Source: Treponema socranskii subsp. buccale (GTDB lineage: Bacteria; Spirochaetota; Spirochaetia; Treponematales; Treponemataceae). From it: 64,000 nucleotides of DNA. How positions within the stretch are numbered: position 1 is the stretch's first letter; the number at the start of each line of letters is the position of its first letter. Location of the stretch: positions 496,001 to 560,000 of the forward strand of contig NZ_CP054258.1 of NCBI RefSeq assembly GCF_024181585.1. Direction: 5' to 3'. The position numbers and the translations under genes are program-made. Positions 11,379 to 20,613 of the stretch are shown in pieces. The notes under the pieces are model-generated. The model saw only the letters and a list, made by a program, of their open reading frames with translations. It was not told where the DNA came from and did no database searches.

Positions 11379-11437
11379 TCGACAGGCTGTCGAAAAAGTA
11401 ACCGACTTTTCCGGTAACCGACTTTTGAGACAGCCCC
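11379..11437 (+). repeat. Dispersed repeat family C, copy 1
   Basis: Begins with a TCGACAGG / TGTCGA inverted pair, continues AAAAAGTAACCGACTTTT, and ends GAGACAGCCCC. A near-identical copy lies inverted at 29382-29424; this copy has an extra internal 16-bp duplication (CCGGTAACCGACTTTT). The ends resemble remnants of an insertion sequence. It directly follows the frameshifted gene. Confidence 0.7.
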
Positions 11438-11488
11438 ATTACCCATTATCCATTGTTTTCCCTTCTATACAAAAACCGGCATTACCGT

Positions 11489-11494
11489 TATAAT
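11489..11494 (+). promoter_or_regulatory. -10 box of the HU gene, leaderless type
   Basis: TATAAT ends seven bases before the ATG at 11502. The -35 region (TATACA at 11466-11471, spacing 17) is weak. Confidence 0.5.
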
Positions 11495-11501
11495 AATTAA
11501 T

Positions 11502-11780
11502 ATGGTACGTTCGGATTTGATAAAATCGATCAGCGCGGCGGTCGAACTCGATAAGAGAATATGCGGAGAAGTCGTTTCGGCAATGCTCGAAGAGATATAC
11601 ACGGTTTTGGAAAACGGCGGCAAATATACGCAGTCGGGCTTCGGTGTTTTCGATACCCAAGTACACAAAGGGAAGGTTCGGCGCAATCCTTTTACAAAAC
11701 AAAAAATGCGCTATCCCGAAAAGCGCACCGTACGTTTTAAACCGGCAAAAATTTTAAAGGATACGCTGAATGCCGAATAA
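11502..11780 (+). CDS. HU-family DNA-binding protein
   Basis: A 92-residue nucleoid protein of the HU/IHF fold: two N-terminal helices (MVRSDLIKSISAAVELDKRI), then the beta-saddle with the hallmark SGFGVF and the DNA-contacting arm ending in RRNPFTKQKMRYPEKRTVRF. The usual arm motif is RNPxTG; here the Gly is Lys-Gln. No Shine-Dalgarno site precedes it and a -10 box lies seven bases upstream. Its end overlaps the next HU-domain gene by 11 bases, so the two are expressed together and may form heterodimers through their HU domains. Confidence 0.9.
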   Translation: MVRSDLIKSISAAVELDKRICGEVVSAMLEEIYTVLENGGKYTQSGFGVFDTQVHKGKVRRNPFTKQKMRYPEKRTVRFKPAKILKDTLNAE

Positions 11781-13194
11781 AAAGACGACTCTCAAAAACG
11801 CGGCGAATGCTTCGGAATCGGTAACGGTTTCCGTACTCGCCGAACGCATCAAATCGCGCCTTGCGGACAAATCTCTCGACGACAATAAAATTAAACAGGT
11901 TATCAATTCGTTTTTCGACGCGGTCAGGAGGGACATCCTCGATAACGGTTCATTTAAACTCCTCGGCTTCGGTACTTTCGACCGGATGCTCGTCGACGAA
12001 AAAGAGCGTACGGATCCTTCCACAGGTGAAACGATTATTACGCCCGGACAGTATAAAATTAAATTCGTTCCGGTGTCGGCGCTCGCAAAACGTATCAATA
12101 AACCCTACGAGCATTTGCAGCCGGAAGTCATCGAAGAAGCGCCCGCCGAAGAAGAAGCGAAAATCGAACCGAATAAAGTATCGGACGATTTTTCCAAAAA
12201 TCAAAAAGAATCCGAATCGCTCCGCGATGCTTTCGCCGAAATCGACGGGTTCGATGGAAATGACGGGACCGACGCTTTCGATTCGGATTTTGATTCCGAC
12301 GTTTCCCCTTCAAATGCTCCTCAAACGGAAGCGCAAAGAAGACCGCCGGAGGGGACTCAAGCGGCGCAAAAATCGGTTCGCTCTGCAATTTATGAAGCGC
12401 CTCGTTCCGTGCCTTATGAAACGCCGTCTCCTGCCGGCGGTTCGGCCGTAGAAAATCAAACGGTCCGGCACGCGGTCATACAGCAGCAAATTATCGAGCG
12501 GCAGATCGTCCGGCAGCGCGTCGTTCAAGACCGGCACGCCGAGGATGCTCGCGAAACGGAAGAAGACGTATTCGATCCCGATTATGACGGCGACGATTAC
12601 GAAGAAGGAATCCAACGCTATATAAGCCGCTGCTGGTTTTTTGCCGGTGTGGCAGTCGTTCTTACCGCTTTGATGATCGGCGCCCTCGTGTATGTGTTTT
12701 CGCATCGTACGCCCGAAGCCAAGCTTGTAAAAACCGCGGCTCCCGAACCGAAAACGGTCGTCGTAGAACAAGTGCCGGAAAGCCGAATCGTTTCGCTTGA
12801 AATTGCGGCGGATGACAATCTTTATGCCGCTCTTGCGCAGGCGGAGTACGGCGAGCGGAATCTCTGGCCCTATATTTTCAGCGCGAATATGCTGCGCTAT
12901 CCCGATCCCGACAATCCCGGTGCGGCGCGCGAACTCATCGTGCCGTCAAAGCCCGACAAAGCGATCGATCGGCGCGATATAGAACTTTCCGTAATCGATG
13001 TCTACGATTCGTACCGTTCGCTCATCGCGGCGAATCCCCGCGGCAGAGCGGCGGCCATCCGCAAAGAGCATGCGGTTATCGCTCTCATCTGCGGAGAGTC
13101 GCTGTACGGCGGTTTTATCGACAAATACGCGATCCGCCTCGATGCGGAAGACGTAAGCGCGGCACGGGAACGAATCAAAAACGCCGGACGCTGA
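11770..13194 (+). CDS. Membrane-anchored HU-domain protein with LysM-like C-terminus
   Basis: A 474-residue protein with an unusual layout. Residues about 18-112 are an HU fold (LLGFGTFDRMLVDEKERTDP, then a beta arm ending IKFVPVSALAKR). Residues about 115-285 are an acidic and then Gln/Arg-rich disordered linker. One transmembrane helix lies at about 288-312 (FFAGVAVVLTALMIGALVYV). The part beyond it holds a LysM-like module (DDNLYAALAQAEYGERNLWP) and a helical tail. Seen: DNA-binding fold, linker, membrane helix, wall-binding-like module. Inferred: it tethers DNA to the envelope. AAAGGA precedes the ATG, which lies inside the end of the HU gene. Confidence 0.8.
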   Translation: MPNKKTTLKNAANASESVTVSVLAERIKSRLADKSLDDNKIKQVINSFFDAVRRDILDNGSFKLLGFGTFDRMLVDEKERTDPSTGETIITPGQYKIKFVPVSALAKRINKPYEHLQPEVIEEAPAEEEAKIEPNKVSDDFSKNQKESESLRDAFAEIDGFDGNDGTDAFDSDFDSDVSPSNAPQTEAQRRPPEGTQAAQKSVRSAIYEAPRSVPYETPSPAGGSAVENQTVRHAVIQQQIIERQIVRQRVVQDRHAEDARETEEDVFDPDYDGDDYEEGIQRYISRCWFFAGVAVVLTALMIGALVYVFSHRTPEAKLVKTAAPEPKTVVVEQVPESRIVSLEIAADDNLYAALAQAEYGERNLWPYIFSANMLRYPDPDNPGAARELIVPSKPDKAIDRRDIELSVIDVYDSYRSLIAANPRGRAAAIRKEHAVIALICGESLYGGFIDKYAIRLDAEDVSAARERIKNAGR

Positions 13195-13221
13195 TTTTTT
13201 TGTCAGCGATATAAACGATAT

Positions 13222-13467
13222 ATGAAAGAGATCGTATTTAAAACACAGGGTTCATGCGCGAGGACGATCCGCTTTACCAAAAGCGATGACGGGCGCATAA
13301 CGGACATCGCGTTTTCAGGCGGCTGCAACGGCAATTTAAAAGCGATTGCAAAACTCTGCGAGGGTATGACCGCCGAAGAGATTGCGGCAAAACTTGCCGG
13401 CAATACGTGCGGATTTAAAAAGACGAGCTGCGCCGATCAGCTGGCAAAAGCGGTCATGAGCGAATGA
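13222..13467 (+). CDS. TSCPD domain protein (TIGR03905-like)
   Basis: An 81-residue protein with the conserved small-domain features FSGGCNGNLKAI, GMTAEEIAAKLAG and CGFKKTSCADQLAKAV. This is the TSCPD domain, seen alone in anaerobes and also at the end of some ribonucleotide reductases. The conserved cysteines suggest metal or nucleotide-reductase-linked function, not proven. A TATAAA ends six bases before the ATG and no ribosome-binding site is present, but no -35 box matches. Confidence 0.8.
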   Translation: MKEIVFKTQGSCARTIRFTKSDDGRITDIAFSGGCNGNLKAIAKLCEGMTAEEIAAKLAGNTCGFKKTSCADQLAKAVMSE

Positions 13468-13599
13468 CGCGCCGCCGCGGTGAGCTGCCGCTGTAAGCGT
13501 TCCGCCGTATGTGTCGGTCGGGGCATTATTCGCTTCCATAAAAACTTTTAATGCTATATCGGTATTCGAATTTTTTTTATAAAATTTTTCGTTTTCCTC

Positions 13600-13628
13600 T
13601 TGCATCTTTTTTGCAAATAGTGTATAAC
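13600..13628 (+). promoter_or_regulatory. Promoter of the tuf/ribosomal operon leader
   Basis: TTGCAT (13600-13605), 17-base spacer, TATAAC (13623-13628). Transcription would start near 13635, about 445 bases before the tuf ATG. It is the best sigma-70-type promoter between the TSCPD gene and tuf. Confidence 0.55.
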
Positions 13629-13634
13629 TGGAGA

Positions 13635-14079
13635 ACGCGTCATTTTTACGCGTAAAAGGGTTCTTTGAGAGTCAAGCGGAGTAAGTCCGGTATCCCCGTA
13701 AAGTCAACCGATTTCGGTTTTCAGGAGGATACGGCCCTGAGTGCGGATTCCGCTGTCGTCGGCAGCGGGAGTTTATTTATAGAAGCATTTCGGGTTTTTG
13801 ACCGGTCATAACAGACTGAGGCTCGAAGATGCCAAACCAGTTGTCAAAGCGAGTTTGATGATGATCGGTGGTGTCGGCCAAGAATGTTCCGAAAGTATGG
13901 AGCATTTCGTATGAATACAAATTCTTGTCCGTCAAATTACGTTCATCATATCATTCTCACAATATAACAGTGTGTATGCGAATGCGGCGTTTTCTGTTGG
14001 AAATTGTCCCGTTCTGGCTTAAAGTGCAACACATACCATTATGCAATGTCGGACTAGGAAATCCGGCAAGGAGAAAATC
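13635..14079 (+). ncRNA. Long structured leader of the tuf operon (possible cis-acting RNA)
   Basis: About 445 bases with no convincing gene. Predicted pairings: ACGCGT with ACGCGT (13635-13653); GGTATCC (13689-13695) with GGATAC (13727-13732) enclosing ACCG/CGGT (13707-13718); GCGG (13743-13746) with CCGC (13750-13753); and CCGCTG (13750-13755) with CAGCGG (13763-13768). The last two compete for the same bases, as in a switch. The second half (13800-14079) is less structured; TTTGAC near 13797 can pair with GTCAAAG near 13850. It could be a translation-linked regulator or a separate small RNA. I match it to no known family. Confidence 0.4.
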
Positions 14080-15276
14080 ATGGCAAAGGAAAAGTTCGTC
14101 AGAACTAAACCCCACATGAACGTTGGAACCATCGGTCACGTAGACCATGGTAAGACTACGCTGTCGGCTGCTATCACCCAATATTGTGCAAGAAAATTCG
14201 GTGACCACGCGCTCAAGTATGACGAAATCGACAATGCTCCTGAAGAAAAGGCCCGCGGTATCACAATCAATACCCGTCACCTTGAGTACCAGTCCGATAA
14301 ACGCCACTATGCGCACATCGACTGCCCGGGACACGCCGACTATATCAAAAACATGATCACCGGTGCGGCGCAGATGGACGGTTCCATCCTCGTCGTTTCC
14401 GCTCCGGACGGCTGTATGCCCCAGACGAAAGAGCACTTGCTGCTCGCCCGTCAGGTCGGCGTTCCGAAGATCATCGTCTTCCTCAATAAATGCGATCAGT
14501 TCGATGCGGCTGAAGCCGACGATATGATCGAAATGGCCGTCGAAGACGTCAAAGACACCATCGCAAAATACGGCTTTTCTCCCGATACGCCGATCATCAA
14601 GGGTTCGGCATTTAAAGCGCTGAACCAGCCCGAAGATCCCGCAAATACGAAGTGCATCGAAGAGCTGCTCACGGCTATGGATACGTGGTTTGACGATCCC
14701 GTCCGCGACGAAGACAAGCCCTTCCTCATGCCGATCGAAGATATCTTTACGATCACCGGACGCGGTACGGTTGTAACCGGCCGTATCGAACGCGGCGTCG
14801 TCAATATGAACGACGAAGTCGAAATCGTCGGTATTCGCCCGACGCAGAAATCGACGGTCACCGGTATCGAAATGTTCCAAAAGACCCTCGATCAGGGTAT
14901 GGCCGGCGATAACGTCGGTATCCTTTTGCGCGGTATCGAAAAGAAAGACGTCGAGCGCGGTCAGGTTCTCGCAAAGCCGGGCACCATTCACCCGCACACG
15001 AAATTCGAAGCGCAGATCTACGTCCTCACGGAAGCCGAAGGCGGCCGCAAAAAACCGTTCTTCTCCGGCTACCGCCCGCAGTTCTATTTCCGCACGACGG
15101 ATATCACCGGAACGATCGAACTCGAAGCGAACGTTCAGATGGTAAAACCGGGCGACAACGTCAAGATCATCGGCGAACTCATTCACCCGATCGCTATGGA
15201 TGAAGGTCTGAAGCTTGCTATCCGCGAAGGCGGTCATACGATCGCGTCGGGACAGGTTACGAAGATTATCGAGTAG
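14080..15276 (+). CDS. tuf: Translation elongation factor Tu
   Basis: GTPase of 398 residues that delivers aminoacyl-tRNA to the ribosome. G1 GHVDHGKT at 19-26, switch I with RGITIN, G3 [21 protein letters not shown]4 NKCD, then the two beta-barrel domains, ending GQVTKIIE. Start set by GGAGAAA seven bases upstream; the longer frame from 14041 lacks that support. First gene of the ribosomal operon; a hairpin without a T run (CGGCGCT 15290-15296, AGCGCCG 15303-15309) lies before rpsJ and may mark processing. Confidence 0.98.
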   Translation: MAKEKFVRTKPHMNVGTIGHVDHGKTTLSAAITQYCARKFGDHALKYDEIDNAPEEKARGITINTRHLEYQSDKRHYAHIDCPGHADYIKNMITGAAQMDGSILVVSAPDGCMPQTKEHLLLARQVGVPKIIVFLNKCDQFDAAEADDMIEMAVEDVKDTIAKYGFSPDTPIIKGSAFKALNQPEDPANTKCIEELLTAMDTWFDDPVRDEDKPFLMPIEDIFTITGRGTVVTGRIERGVVNMNDEVEIVGIRPTQKSTVTGIEMFQKTLDQGMAGDNVGILLRGIEKKDVERGQVLAKPGTIHPHTKFEAQIYVLTEAEGGRKKPFFSGYRPQFYFRTTDITGTIELEANVQMVKPGDNVKIIGELIHPIAMDEGLKLAIREGGHTIASGQVTKIIE

Positions 15277-15330
15277 TTTTCGAAACGGGCGGCGCTCTTT
15301 GCAGCGCCGTTCGCATCGATTGGAGGAATA

Positions 15331-15639
15331 ATGGCAAGTGGTAAGATTCGCGTCACGCTCCGTGCTTACGATGTGGAAGTGATCGATCAGAGTGCAAAAT
15401 CCATCGTGCAGACCGTTCAAAAAGCGGGTGCCCGTGTTTCAGGTCCTATTCCGCTTCCGACAAGGATCAATAAGATAACGGTGCTCCGTTCGCCGCATGT
15501 AAACAAAAAGTCGCGCGAACAGTTTGAGATGCGCACGCATAAGCGCCTTATCGACATACTGAATCCGACTTCGGACGTGATGGATTCGCTTATGAAGCTG
15601 GAACTGCCTGCCGGTGTTGAAGTGAAAGTAAAACAGTGA
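15331..15639 (+). CDS. rpsJ: Ribosomal protein S10
   Basis: A 102-residue small-subunit head protein, full length, with [20 protein letters not shown] at the start and the loop [20 protein letters not shown]. Also the NusB partner in antitermination in other bacteria. GGAGG precedes the ATG. It opens the S10 part of the operon 54 bases after tuf. Confidence 0.97.
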   Translation: MASGKIRVTLRAYDVEVIDQSAKSIVQTVQKAGARVSGPIPLPTRINKITVLRSPHVNKKSREQFEMRTHKRLIDILNPTSDVMDSLMKLELPAGVEVKVKQ

Positions 15640-15789
15640 TTTCCGTTCGGAAATCCGCTGTAAACGGTACGCTCCCGAGGATCCGGGATGACGGCCGAGC
15701 CGAAGCGTTTTCGCTTTCAGGCGAACGTTTTACGGCAAAACTTGTACGGAATGCCGCGCAGGTTTTGCAAATTTTACAGGAGTATCAGA

Positions 15790-16410
15790 ATGAAAGGTCT
15801 GATTGCAAAAAAAGTGGGGATGACGCAGGTATTCGATGAAAGCGGAAACCTTGTTCCGGTAACCGTGATCCGCATCGATCCCAATACCGTCATCGCCACG
15901 AGAACAAAAGAGCGTAACGGTTACGACGCGGTCGTCCTCGGAATCGACGATGTAAAAGAATCGAGAGTGACGAAAGCGTATAAAAATCAATTTGCGGAAA
16001 ACATCGCGCCGAAGCGGACATTGAAAGAATTCCGCGATTTCGAAAAAGAAGTGAAAGTCGGCGATCAAATCGGCATGGAACTCTTCGACGGTACGCGCTT
16101 TCTCGACGTTACGTCGACGTCGAAGGGTAAGGGCTTTCAGGGCGTTATGAAACGCTGGGGCTTTCACGGCGGACGCGCTTCGCACGGTTCGAAATTTCAC
16201 CGCGAAGCCGGCGGCACGGGACAGTCGACGACTCCGGGTCATACGTTCAAAAATATTAAAATGCCCGGCCGTATGGGTTCGAAAAAGGTTACGATTCAAA
16301 ATCTGCAGGTCGTCAAAACCGATGCGGATCTGAAAGTGATTATGGTTCGCGGGGCCGTCCCCGGGAATAAAGACTGCACGCTGATCGTCAAGTCCGCGGT
16401 GAAAAAATAA
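15790..16410 (+). CDS. rplC: Ribosomal protein L3
   Basis: A 206-residue large-subunit protein reaching the peptidyl transferase centre. MKGLIAKKVGMTQVFDESG at the N-terminus and the signature loop around GFQGVMKRWGFHGGRASHGS at about 115-135 are clear. The ATG at 15790 follows AGGAG; the frame is open further upstream but the family starts here. The 150-base gap after rpsJ holds no gene. Confidence 0.97.
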   Translation: MKGLIAKKVGMTQVFDESGNLVPVTVIRIDPNTVIATRTKERNGYDAVVLGIDDVKESRVTKAYKNQFAENIAPKRTLKEFRDFEKEVKVGDQIGMELFDGTRFLDVTSTSKGKGFQGVMKRWGFHGGRASHGSKFHREAGGTGQSTTPGHTFKNIKMPGRMGSKKVTIQNLQVVKTDADLKVIMVRGAVPGNKDCTLIVKSAVKK

Positions 16411-16429
16411 CGACGGAAGGTGACTCATT

Positions 16430-17071
16430 ATGGAAAAGAAAGTCTTTTCGGTCGACGGTAAAGAGCTGCGTACGATTTCGCTTGACGACGCCGTATTCGG
16501 TCTTCCGGTAAATGAAGATGTCATTTACTATGCCGTCACGAATGAATTGGCAAACAGGCGCGTCGGAACCGCTTGTACAAAAGGTCGTTCCGAAGTGCAC
16601 GGCAGCAACGCGAAGCCGTATAAACAAAAGGGTACGGGGCACGCGCGCCGCGGTGATAAAAAATCTCCGCTTCTCACAGGCGGCGGTACGATTTTCGGAC
16701 CGAAACCGCGCGACTTCAGCTATGCGATACCGAAAAAGGAAAAACGCCTGGCAATGAAATCGATTTTGAGTATGCAGGCACAGAGCGACCGTTTTACCGT
16801 CGTCGAAGATTTTACGATCGACAGCGGCAAAACGAAAGACTTGGTAAAGATTCTCGACAATTTTACCAAGGGCGAGCGCACTGTGCTTATCTTGAAAGAC
16901 GACGATGCGAAAATCAAACAGGCCGCGCGCAATATCCCGTCGCTGCAGTTTTTGTCGTACAACCGCTTGAGCGCACACGCGCTGTTTTACGGACGGAAGA
17001 TCATCGCTCTCGAAAGCGCGGTAAAAAATCTTTCTTCGTTTTACGCGGCGAAAGAAAAGGAGGCTGAATAA
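16430..17071 (+). CDS. rplD: Ribosomal protein L4
   Basis: A 213-residue protein lining the exit tunnel. It shows the conserved long loop KPYKQKGTGHARRGDKKSPL and GGGTIFGPKPRDFSY. In some bacteria L4 also represses its own operon. GGAAGGTGAC precedes the ATG. Its stop codon overlaps the rplW start by one base (TAATG), implying translational coupling. Confidence 0.97.
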   Translation: MEKKVFSVDGKELRTISLDDAVFGLPVNEDVIYYAVTNELANRRVGTACTKGRSEVHGSNAKPYKQKGTGHARRGDKKSPLLTGGGTIFGPKPRDFSYAIPKKEKRLAMKSILSMQAQSDRFTVVEDFTIDSGKTKDLVKILDNFTKGERTVLILKDDDAKIKQAARNIPSLQFLSYNRLSAHALFYGRKIIALESAVKNLSSFYAAKEKEAE

Positions 17072-17355
17072 TGGATATCACGGATATTCTTATCAGGCCG
17101 GTTATTTCGGAAAAAGCGAATATGCTGCGCGAGCAGGATAAATACGTTTTCATCGTTCACAAAGATGCGAGCAAAATACAGATCAAAGACGCCGTTCGAA
17201 AGCTCTTTAACGTAAAAGTTATCGGCTGCACGACGATGAATATTGGCGGAAAGATGCGGCGCACGCGGGGTATTCCCGGTATGACCGCTTCGTATAAAAA
17301 AGCGATTGTGCGCGTCGCCCCTGGTGAAAAGATCCAGGCGTTTGAAGGCGTGTAA
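17071..17355 (+). CDS. rplW: Ribosomal protein L23
   Basis: A 94-residue protein at the tunnel exit, docking site for trigger factor and SRP. Begins MDITDILIRPVISEKANML and keeps the DAVRKLFNVKV core and the basic loop near GGKMRRTRGIPG. AAGGAGG lies upstream, inside rplD. Confidence 0.96.
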   Translation: MDITDILIRPVISEKANMLREQDKYVFIVHKDASKIQIKDAVRKLFNVKVIGCTTMNIGGKMRRTRGIPGMTASYKKAIVRVAPGEKIQAFEGV

Positions 17356-17382
17356 GCTTTTTAAGGATTAAGGGGATTTACA

Positions 17383-18207
17383 ATGGCTCTTAAGATATTT
17401 AAGCCGATAACGCCGGGTACGCGCGGACGCGTGGACTTGGTGCGAAATCACTTGACGGCAAAGAAACCCGAAAAAACACTTACGTCAGGTATGGTGTCTC
17501 ACGCGGGCCGCGGAGGCGGCGGACGGATTTCCGTGCGCCATCAGGGCGGCGGACACAAACGGAAGTATCGAGACATCGATTTTAAACGCAATAAACACGG
17601 TATTCCCGGTACGGTGAAGACGATCGAATACGATCCGAACCGCAGCGCAAATATCGCGCTCGTGTATTATGCCGACGGCGACAAGCGCTATATCATCGCG
17701 CCGAAGGGTTTGCAGGTCGGACAGAAGATCATGGCCGGCGAAACGGCGGCTCCGACGGTCGGCAACGCGCTGCCGCTCGGTCTCATTCCCGTCGGTTTTA
17801 CGGTGCACAATATCGAACTGCAGCTGGGGCGCGGCGGACAGCTCGCGCGTTCGGCCGGTACGAGTGCGATGATCGCCGGCAACGAAGGCGACTATGTCAT
17901 CATCCGTTTGCCGTCGAGCGAAATGCGCAGAGTCAACAGCAAATGTTATGCGACGATCGGCGTTGTCGGAAACGAAGATCATATGAACGTGCGGCTCGGA
18001 AAAGCGGGCCGCAGACGCTGGATGGGCGTACGCCCGACGGTTCGCGGTATGGCGATGAACCCGGTCGATCACCCGCTCGGCGGCGGCGAAGGCGCCGGAA
18101 AGGGACGCAATCCCGTTACTCCGTGGGGACAGCCGTGCAAAGGCTACAAAACCCGCAACAAGCGGAAGACGTCGAGCAAATTTATTATTTCGCGCCGTAA
18201 GAAGTAA
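17383..18207 (+). CDS. rplB: Ribosomal protein L2
   Basis: A 274-residue core large-subunit protein needed for peptidyl transfer. Conserved stretches [20 protein letters not shown] (about 45-65) and [20 protein letters not shown] (about 222-242), including the active-site-proximal His. Full length, with the basic tail [11 protein letters not shown]. Confidence 0.98.
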   Translation: MALKIFKPITPGTRGRVDLVRNHLTAKKPEKTLTSGMVSHAGRGGGGRISVRHQGGGHKRKYRDIDFKRNKHGIPGTVKTIEYDPNRSANIALVYYADGDKRYIIAPKGLQVGQKIMAGETAAPTVGNALPLGLIPVGFTVHNIELQLGRGGQLARSAGTSAMIAGNEGDYVIIRLPSSEMRRVNSKCYATIGVVGNEDHMNVRLGKAGRRRWMGVRPTVRGMAMNPVDHPLGGGEGAGKGRNPVTPWGQPCKGYKTRNKRKTSSKFIISRRKK

Positions 18208-18224
18208 GTACGGAGGAGCTGACA

Positions 18225-18557
18225 GTGTCAAGATCGGTTAAAAAAGGCCCTTTTGTGGAAAAGAGCCTCTATAAGAAAGTACAGGCGATGAACAAAGAAT
18301 CGGACAGGAAGATGATAAAGACGTATTCCCGCTGTTCGACGATCATCCCTGAAATGGTCGGAAATACGATTTCCGTATATAACGGTAAGTCGTGGATTCC
18401 CGTGTATATCACGGAAAACCTCGTCGGGCATAAGCTCGGAGAATTTTCTCCGACCCGCGTGTTCCGCGCGCACGGCGGATCCGACAAGTCCGCTGCAAAG
18501 ACGGCCGCGGCCGCACCGAAGGCGGCTCCCGCAGCCGCTCCGGCCGCCGCTAAATAA
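18225..18557 (+). CDS. rpsS: Ribosomal protein S19 with Ala-rich tail
   Basis: A small-subunit head protein near the A site. [18 protein letters not shown] and [17 protein letters not shown] are typical, but the 110-residue product has a tail of about 20 residues made of Ala, Pro and Lys (from [12 protein letters not shown]) beyond the usual 90 or so. GTG start with GGAGG upstream. Confidence 0.96.
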   Translation: MSRSVKKGPFVEKSLYKKVQAMNKESDRKMIKTYSRCSTIIPEMVGNTISVYNGKSWIPVYITENLVGHKLGEFSPTRVFRAHGGSDKSAAKTAAAAPKAAPAAAPAAAK

Positions 18558-18568
18558 GGGTGAAAACT

Positions 18569-18925
18569 ATGGCTGAAAACAAAGGATATAGAGCTGTATC
18601 GAAATTTCTGTTCGCATCGCCGACGAAGGTTCGCCCCGTCGCCCGTGTGATACATCAAAAGCGCTGTTCCGAAGCTGCGGTCATTCTCGAAAATATGCCG
18701 CAAAAAGGCGCGCGCCTTATCGGCAAAACGCTCAAGTCGGCCGTGTCGAACGCGCTCAACGCGAACAGCAAGCTCGATGAAGATATGCTGTACGTCAAAG
18801 AGATCAAAATCGACGAGGGTCCGCGGCTCAAACGGATTTGGTTCCGCGCACGCGGACGTGCGGATCAGCTTTTAAAGCGTATGTGTCATATTACTGTCGT
18901 CGTTGACGAAAAGGCGGGAAAATAA
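18569..18925 (+). CDS. rplV: Ribosomal protein L22
   Basis: A 118-residue large-subunit protein whose beta hairpin reaches the tunnel constriction. [17 protein letters not shown] near the start and the hairpin region [19 protein letters not shown] near the end are conserved. The ATG at 18569 is chosen over an in-frame GTG at 18560, which lies inside the likely ribosome-binding site AAGGGTG. Confidence 0.95.
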   Translation: MAENKGYRAVSKFLFASPTKVRPVARVIHQKRCSEAAVILENMPQKGARLIGKTLKSAVSNALNANSKLDEDMLYVKEIKIDEGPRLKRIWFRARGRADQLLKRMCHITVVVDEKAGK

Positions 18926-18926
18926 A

Positions 18927-19652
18927 GTGGGTCAGAAAGTTAATCCTATCGGTTTGCGTCTCGGCGTAAACAAAACATGGCAGTCTCGCTGGTATGCGGA
19001 TCCCCGCGAATATGCCGGTCTCGTCCTCGAAGATTTGAAAATCCGCAAAATGATTGCAAATCTTCCCGAATGCAAAAACGCCGACATAGCGGAGATCGAA
19101 ATCGTCCGTCATCCGCAGCGCGTGACGATCGTAATCCATACGGCGCGTCCGGGCGTCATTATCGGCGTCAAAGGCGCGACGATCGAAACGATCAGTGCAC
19201 AGATTCAAAAGCAGCTTGAACCGAAAAAGGTGCAGATCAAAATCAAAGAGATCAAGCGTGCCGATTTGAACGCGACGCTCATCGCCGAAAACGTCGGACG
19301 TCAGCTTGCGGGTCACGGTTCGTACCGCCGCGCTTTAAAACAGGCGATCAACAACGCGGTTCGCGCCGGCGCTCAGGGTATTAAAATCCGTCTCGCCGGC
19401 CGTCTCGGAGGCGCGGACATGAAGCGCACCGAAGAGCACAAAGAGGGCCGCGTTCCGCTCCATACGCTGAGAGCCGATATCGACTACGGCACGTATGAAG
19501 CGCAGACGACGTACGGCAAAATCGGCGTCAAAGTCTGGGTGTACAACGGTATGAATTACGGTGTCGAACAAAACGAAGACGCCGGCCAGCTTGTGCGCAA
19601 AGGCCGCCGCGAACGCGCTCCGGCGCAGTCCGAAAAACAGGCAAGGAGTTAA
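18927..19652 (+). CDS. rpsC: Ribosomal protein S3
   Basis: A 241-residue small-subunit protein at the mRNA entry. [20 protein letters not shown], the KH domain with [14 protein letters not shown], and the C-terminal [20 protein letters not shown] are all present. Begins at a GTG one base after rplV; upstream ATG-free reading frame belongs to the end of rplV. Confidence 0.96.
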   Translation: MGQKVNPIGLRLGVNKTWQSRWYADPREYAGLVLEDLKIRKMIANLPECKNADIAEIEIVRHPQRVTIVIHTARPGVIIGVKGATIETISAQIQKQLEPKKVQIKIKEIKRADLNATLIAENVGRQLAGHGSYRRALKQAINNAVRAGAQGIKIRLAGRLGGADMKRTEEHKEGRVPLHTLRADIDYGTYEAQTTYGKIGVKVWVYNGMNYGVEQNEDAGQLVRKGRRERAPAQSEKQARS

Positions 19653-19655
19653 GGT

Positions 19656-20075
19656 ATGCCGCTCAGTCCGAAAAGAGTATTGCACCGTAAAGTGCAGCGC
19701 GGTAGAGAAAAAGGAAACGCAACGCGCGACAATCATATAGATTTCGGCGACATAGCGCTCGTCGCGACGGAGCCGACGTGGCTCAAAGCGACGGTTATCG
19801 AAGCGTGCCGCGTTGCGATCAACCGCGAACTCAACCGCAAAGGCAAAGTGTGGATCCGCGTATTCCCCGACAAGCCCATTTCAAAAAAGCCGGCCGAAGT
19901 CCGCATGGGTAAGGGAAAAGGTGCGCCCGAATTCTGGGCGGCCGTTATCAAGCCGGGTATGATTTTATTCGAAATCGGCGGTGTCGACGTAAAGCAGGCG
20001 CACCGCGCGCTCGAACTTGCGCAAAGCAAACTGCCTATTTTGACGAAAATCGCGTACAAGCCGGTTACGGCGTAA
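19656..20075 (+). CDS. rplP: Ribosomal protein L16
   Basis: A 139-residue protein near the A-site t[20 protein letters not shown] start and the signature RIFPDKP-like segment ([20 protein letters not shown]) with [15 protein letters not shown]. Full length, three bases after rpsC, AAGGAG upstream. Confidence 0.97.
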   Translation: MPLSPKRVLHRKVQRGREKGNATRDNHIDFGDIALVATEPTWLKATVIEACRVAINRELNRKGKVWIRVFPDKPISKKPAEVRMGKGKGAPEFWAAVIKPGMILFEIGGVDVKQAHRALELAQSKLPILTKIAYKPVTA

Positions 20076-20087
20076 CGGGAGGATAAG

Positions 20088-20312
20088 ATGGCCGATAAAA
20101 ATATCAAAGATAAAGAACTGTCTTATGAAGAACTCGTTGCAAAGCGCGACAAGATGAAAAAAGAGTACATGGATTTACGTTTTAAGATGGTAATCTCCCA
20201 TGTAGATAATCCGCTTCAAAAACGTACGATGCGCCGCGAAATCGCCCGCTTAAATACGTTCATTCGGCAAAAGTGCCCCGCGGCACAAAAAACCGCCGAA
20301 GCAAATAAATAG
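20088..20312 (+). CDS. rpmC: Ribosomal protein L29
   Basis: A 74-residue helical protein near the tunnel exit. Core elements LSYEELVAKRDKMKKEYMDL and the RREIARLNTFIRQK helix pair. GGAGG lies upstream. Confidence 0.93.
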   Translation: MADKNIKDKELSYEELVAKRDKMKKEYMDLRFKMVISHVDNPLQKRTMRREIARLNTFIRQKCPAAQKTAEANK

Positions 20313-20322
20313 GAGCTGAACC

Positions 20323-20598
20323 GTGGAAGAGCAGACTGTTCAGGTAAAAAAGCCGAATCACCGTTCGTTTGTCGGTCTCGTGACGAGCGATAAAATGGAA
20401 AAATCGATCGTCGTCTCCGTTGCCACAAGGAAGATGGACAGGCTTTATAAAAAATACGTCAAACGGACAAAGAAGTATATGGCTCACGATGAAAAAAACG
20501 ACGCTCATATCGGAGACACCGTGCGCATCGTGGAGTGCAGACCGCTCAGCCGGCACAAACGTTGGCGGCTTGTCGAAATTATCGAACGTGCAAAATAA
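20323..20598 (+). CDS. rpsQ: Ribosomal protein S17
   Basis: A 91-residue OB-fold protein that binds 16S rRNA early in assembly. [20 protein letters not shown] and [20 protein letters not shown] are diagnostic. GTG start with AGGAGC upstream. Confidence 0.95.
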   Translation: MEEQTVQVKKPNHRSFVGLVTSDKMEKSIVVSVATRKMDRLYKKYVKRTKKYMAHDEKNDAHIGDTVRIVECRPLSRHKRWRLVEIIERAK

Positions 20599-20613
20599 CG
20601 CAGGAGCAGCAGT

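Noticed and set aside
10733-14079. Reverse transcriptase, Avd and template repeat for the DGR-like target
   Set aside because: None found here: the following genes are a frameshifted unknown, HU proteins and a TSCPD protein.
13635-14079. Leader as tmRNA, RNase P RNA or 6S RNA
   Set aside because: The hallmark sequences of tmRNA and RNase P are absent and the fold I can draw is not the single long bulged helix of 6S RNA.
13868-14119. Small ORF in the tuf leader
   Set aside because: Runs into the tuf start in another frame, lacks a ribosome-binding site and resembles nothing.
18560-18568. GTG at 18560 as the L22 start
   Set aside because: It falls within the likely ribosome-binding site of the ATG at 18569, where the family begins.
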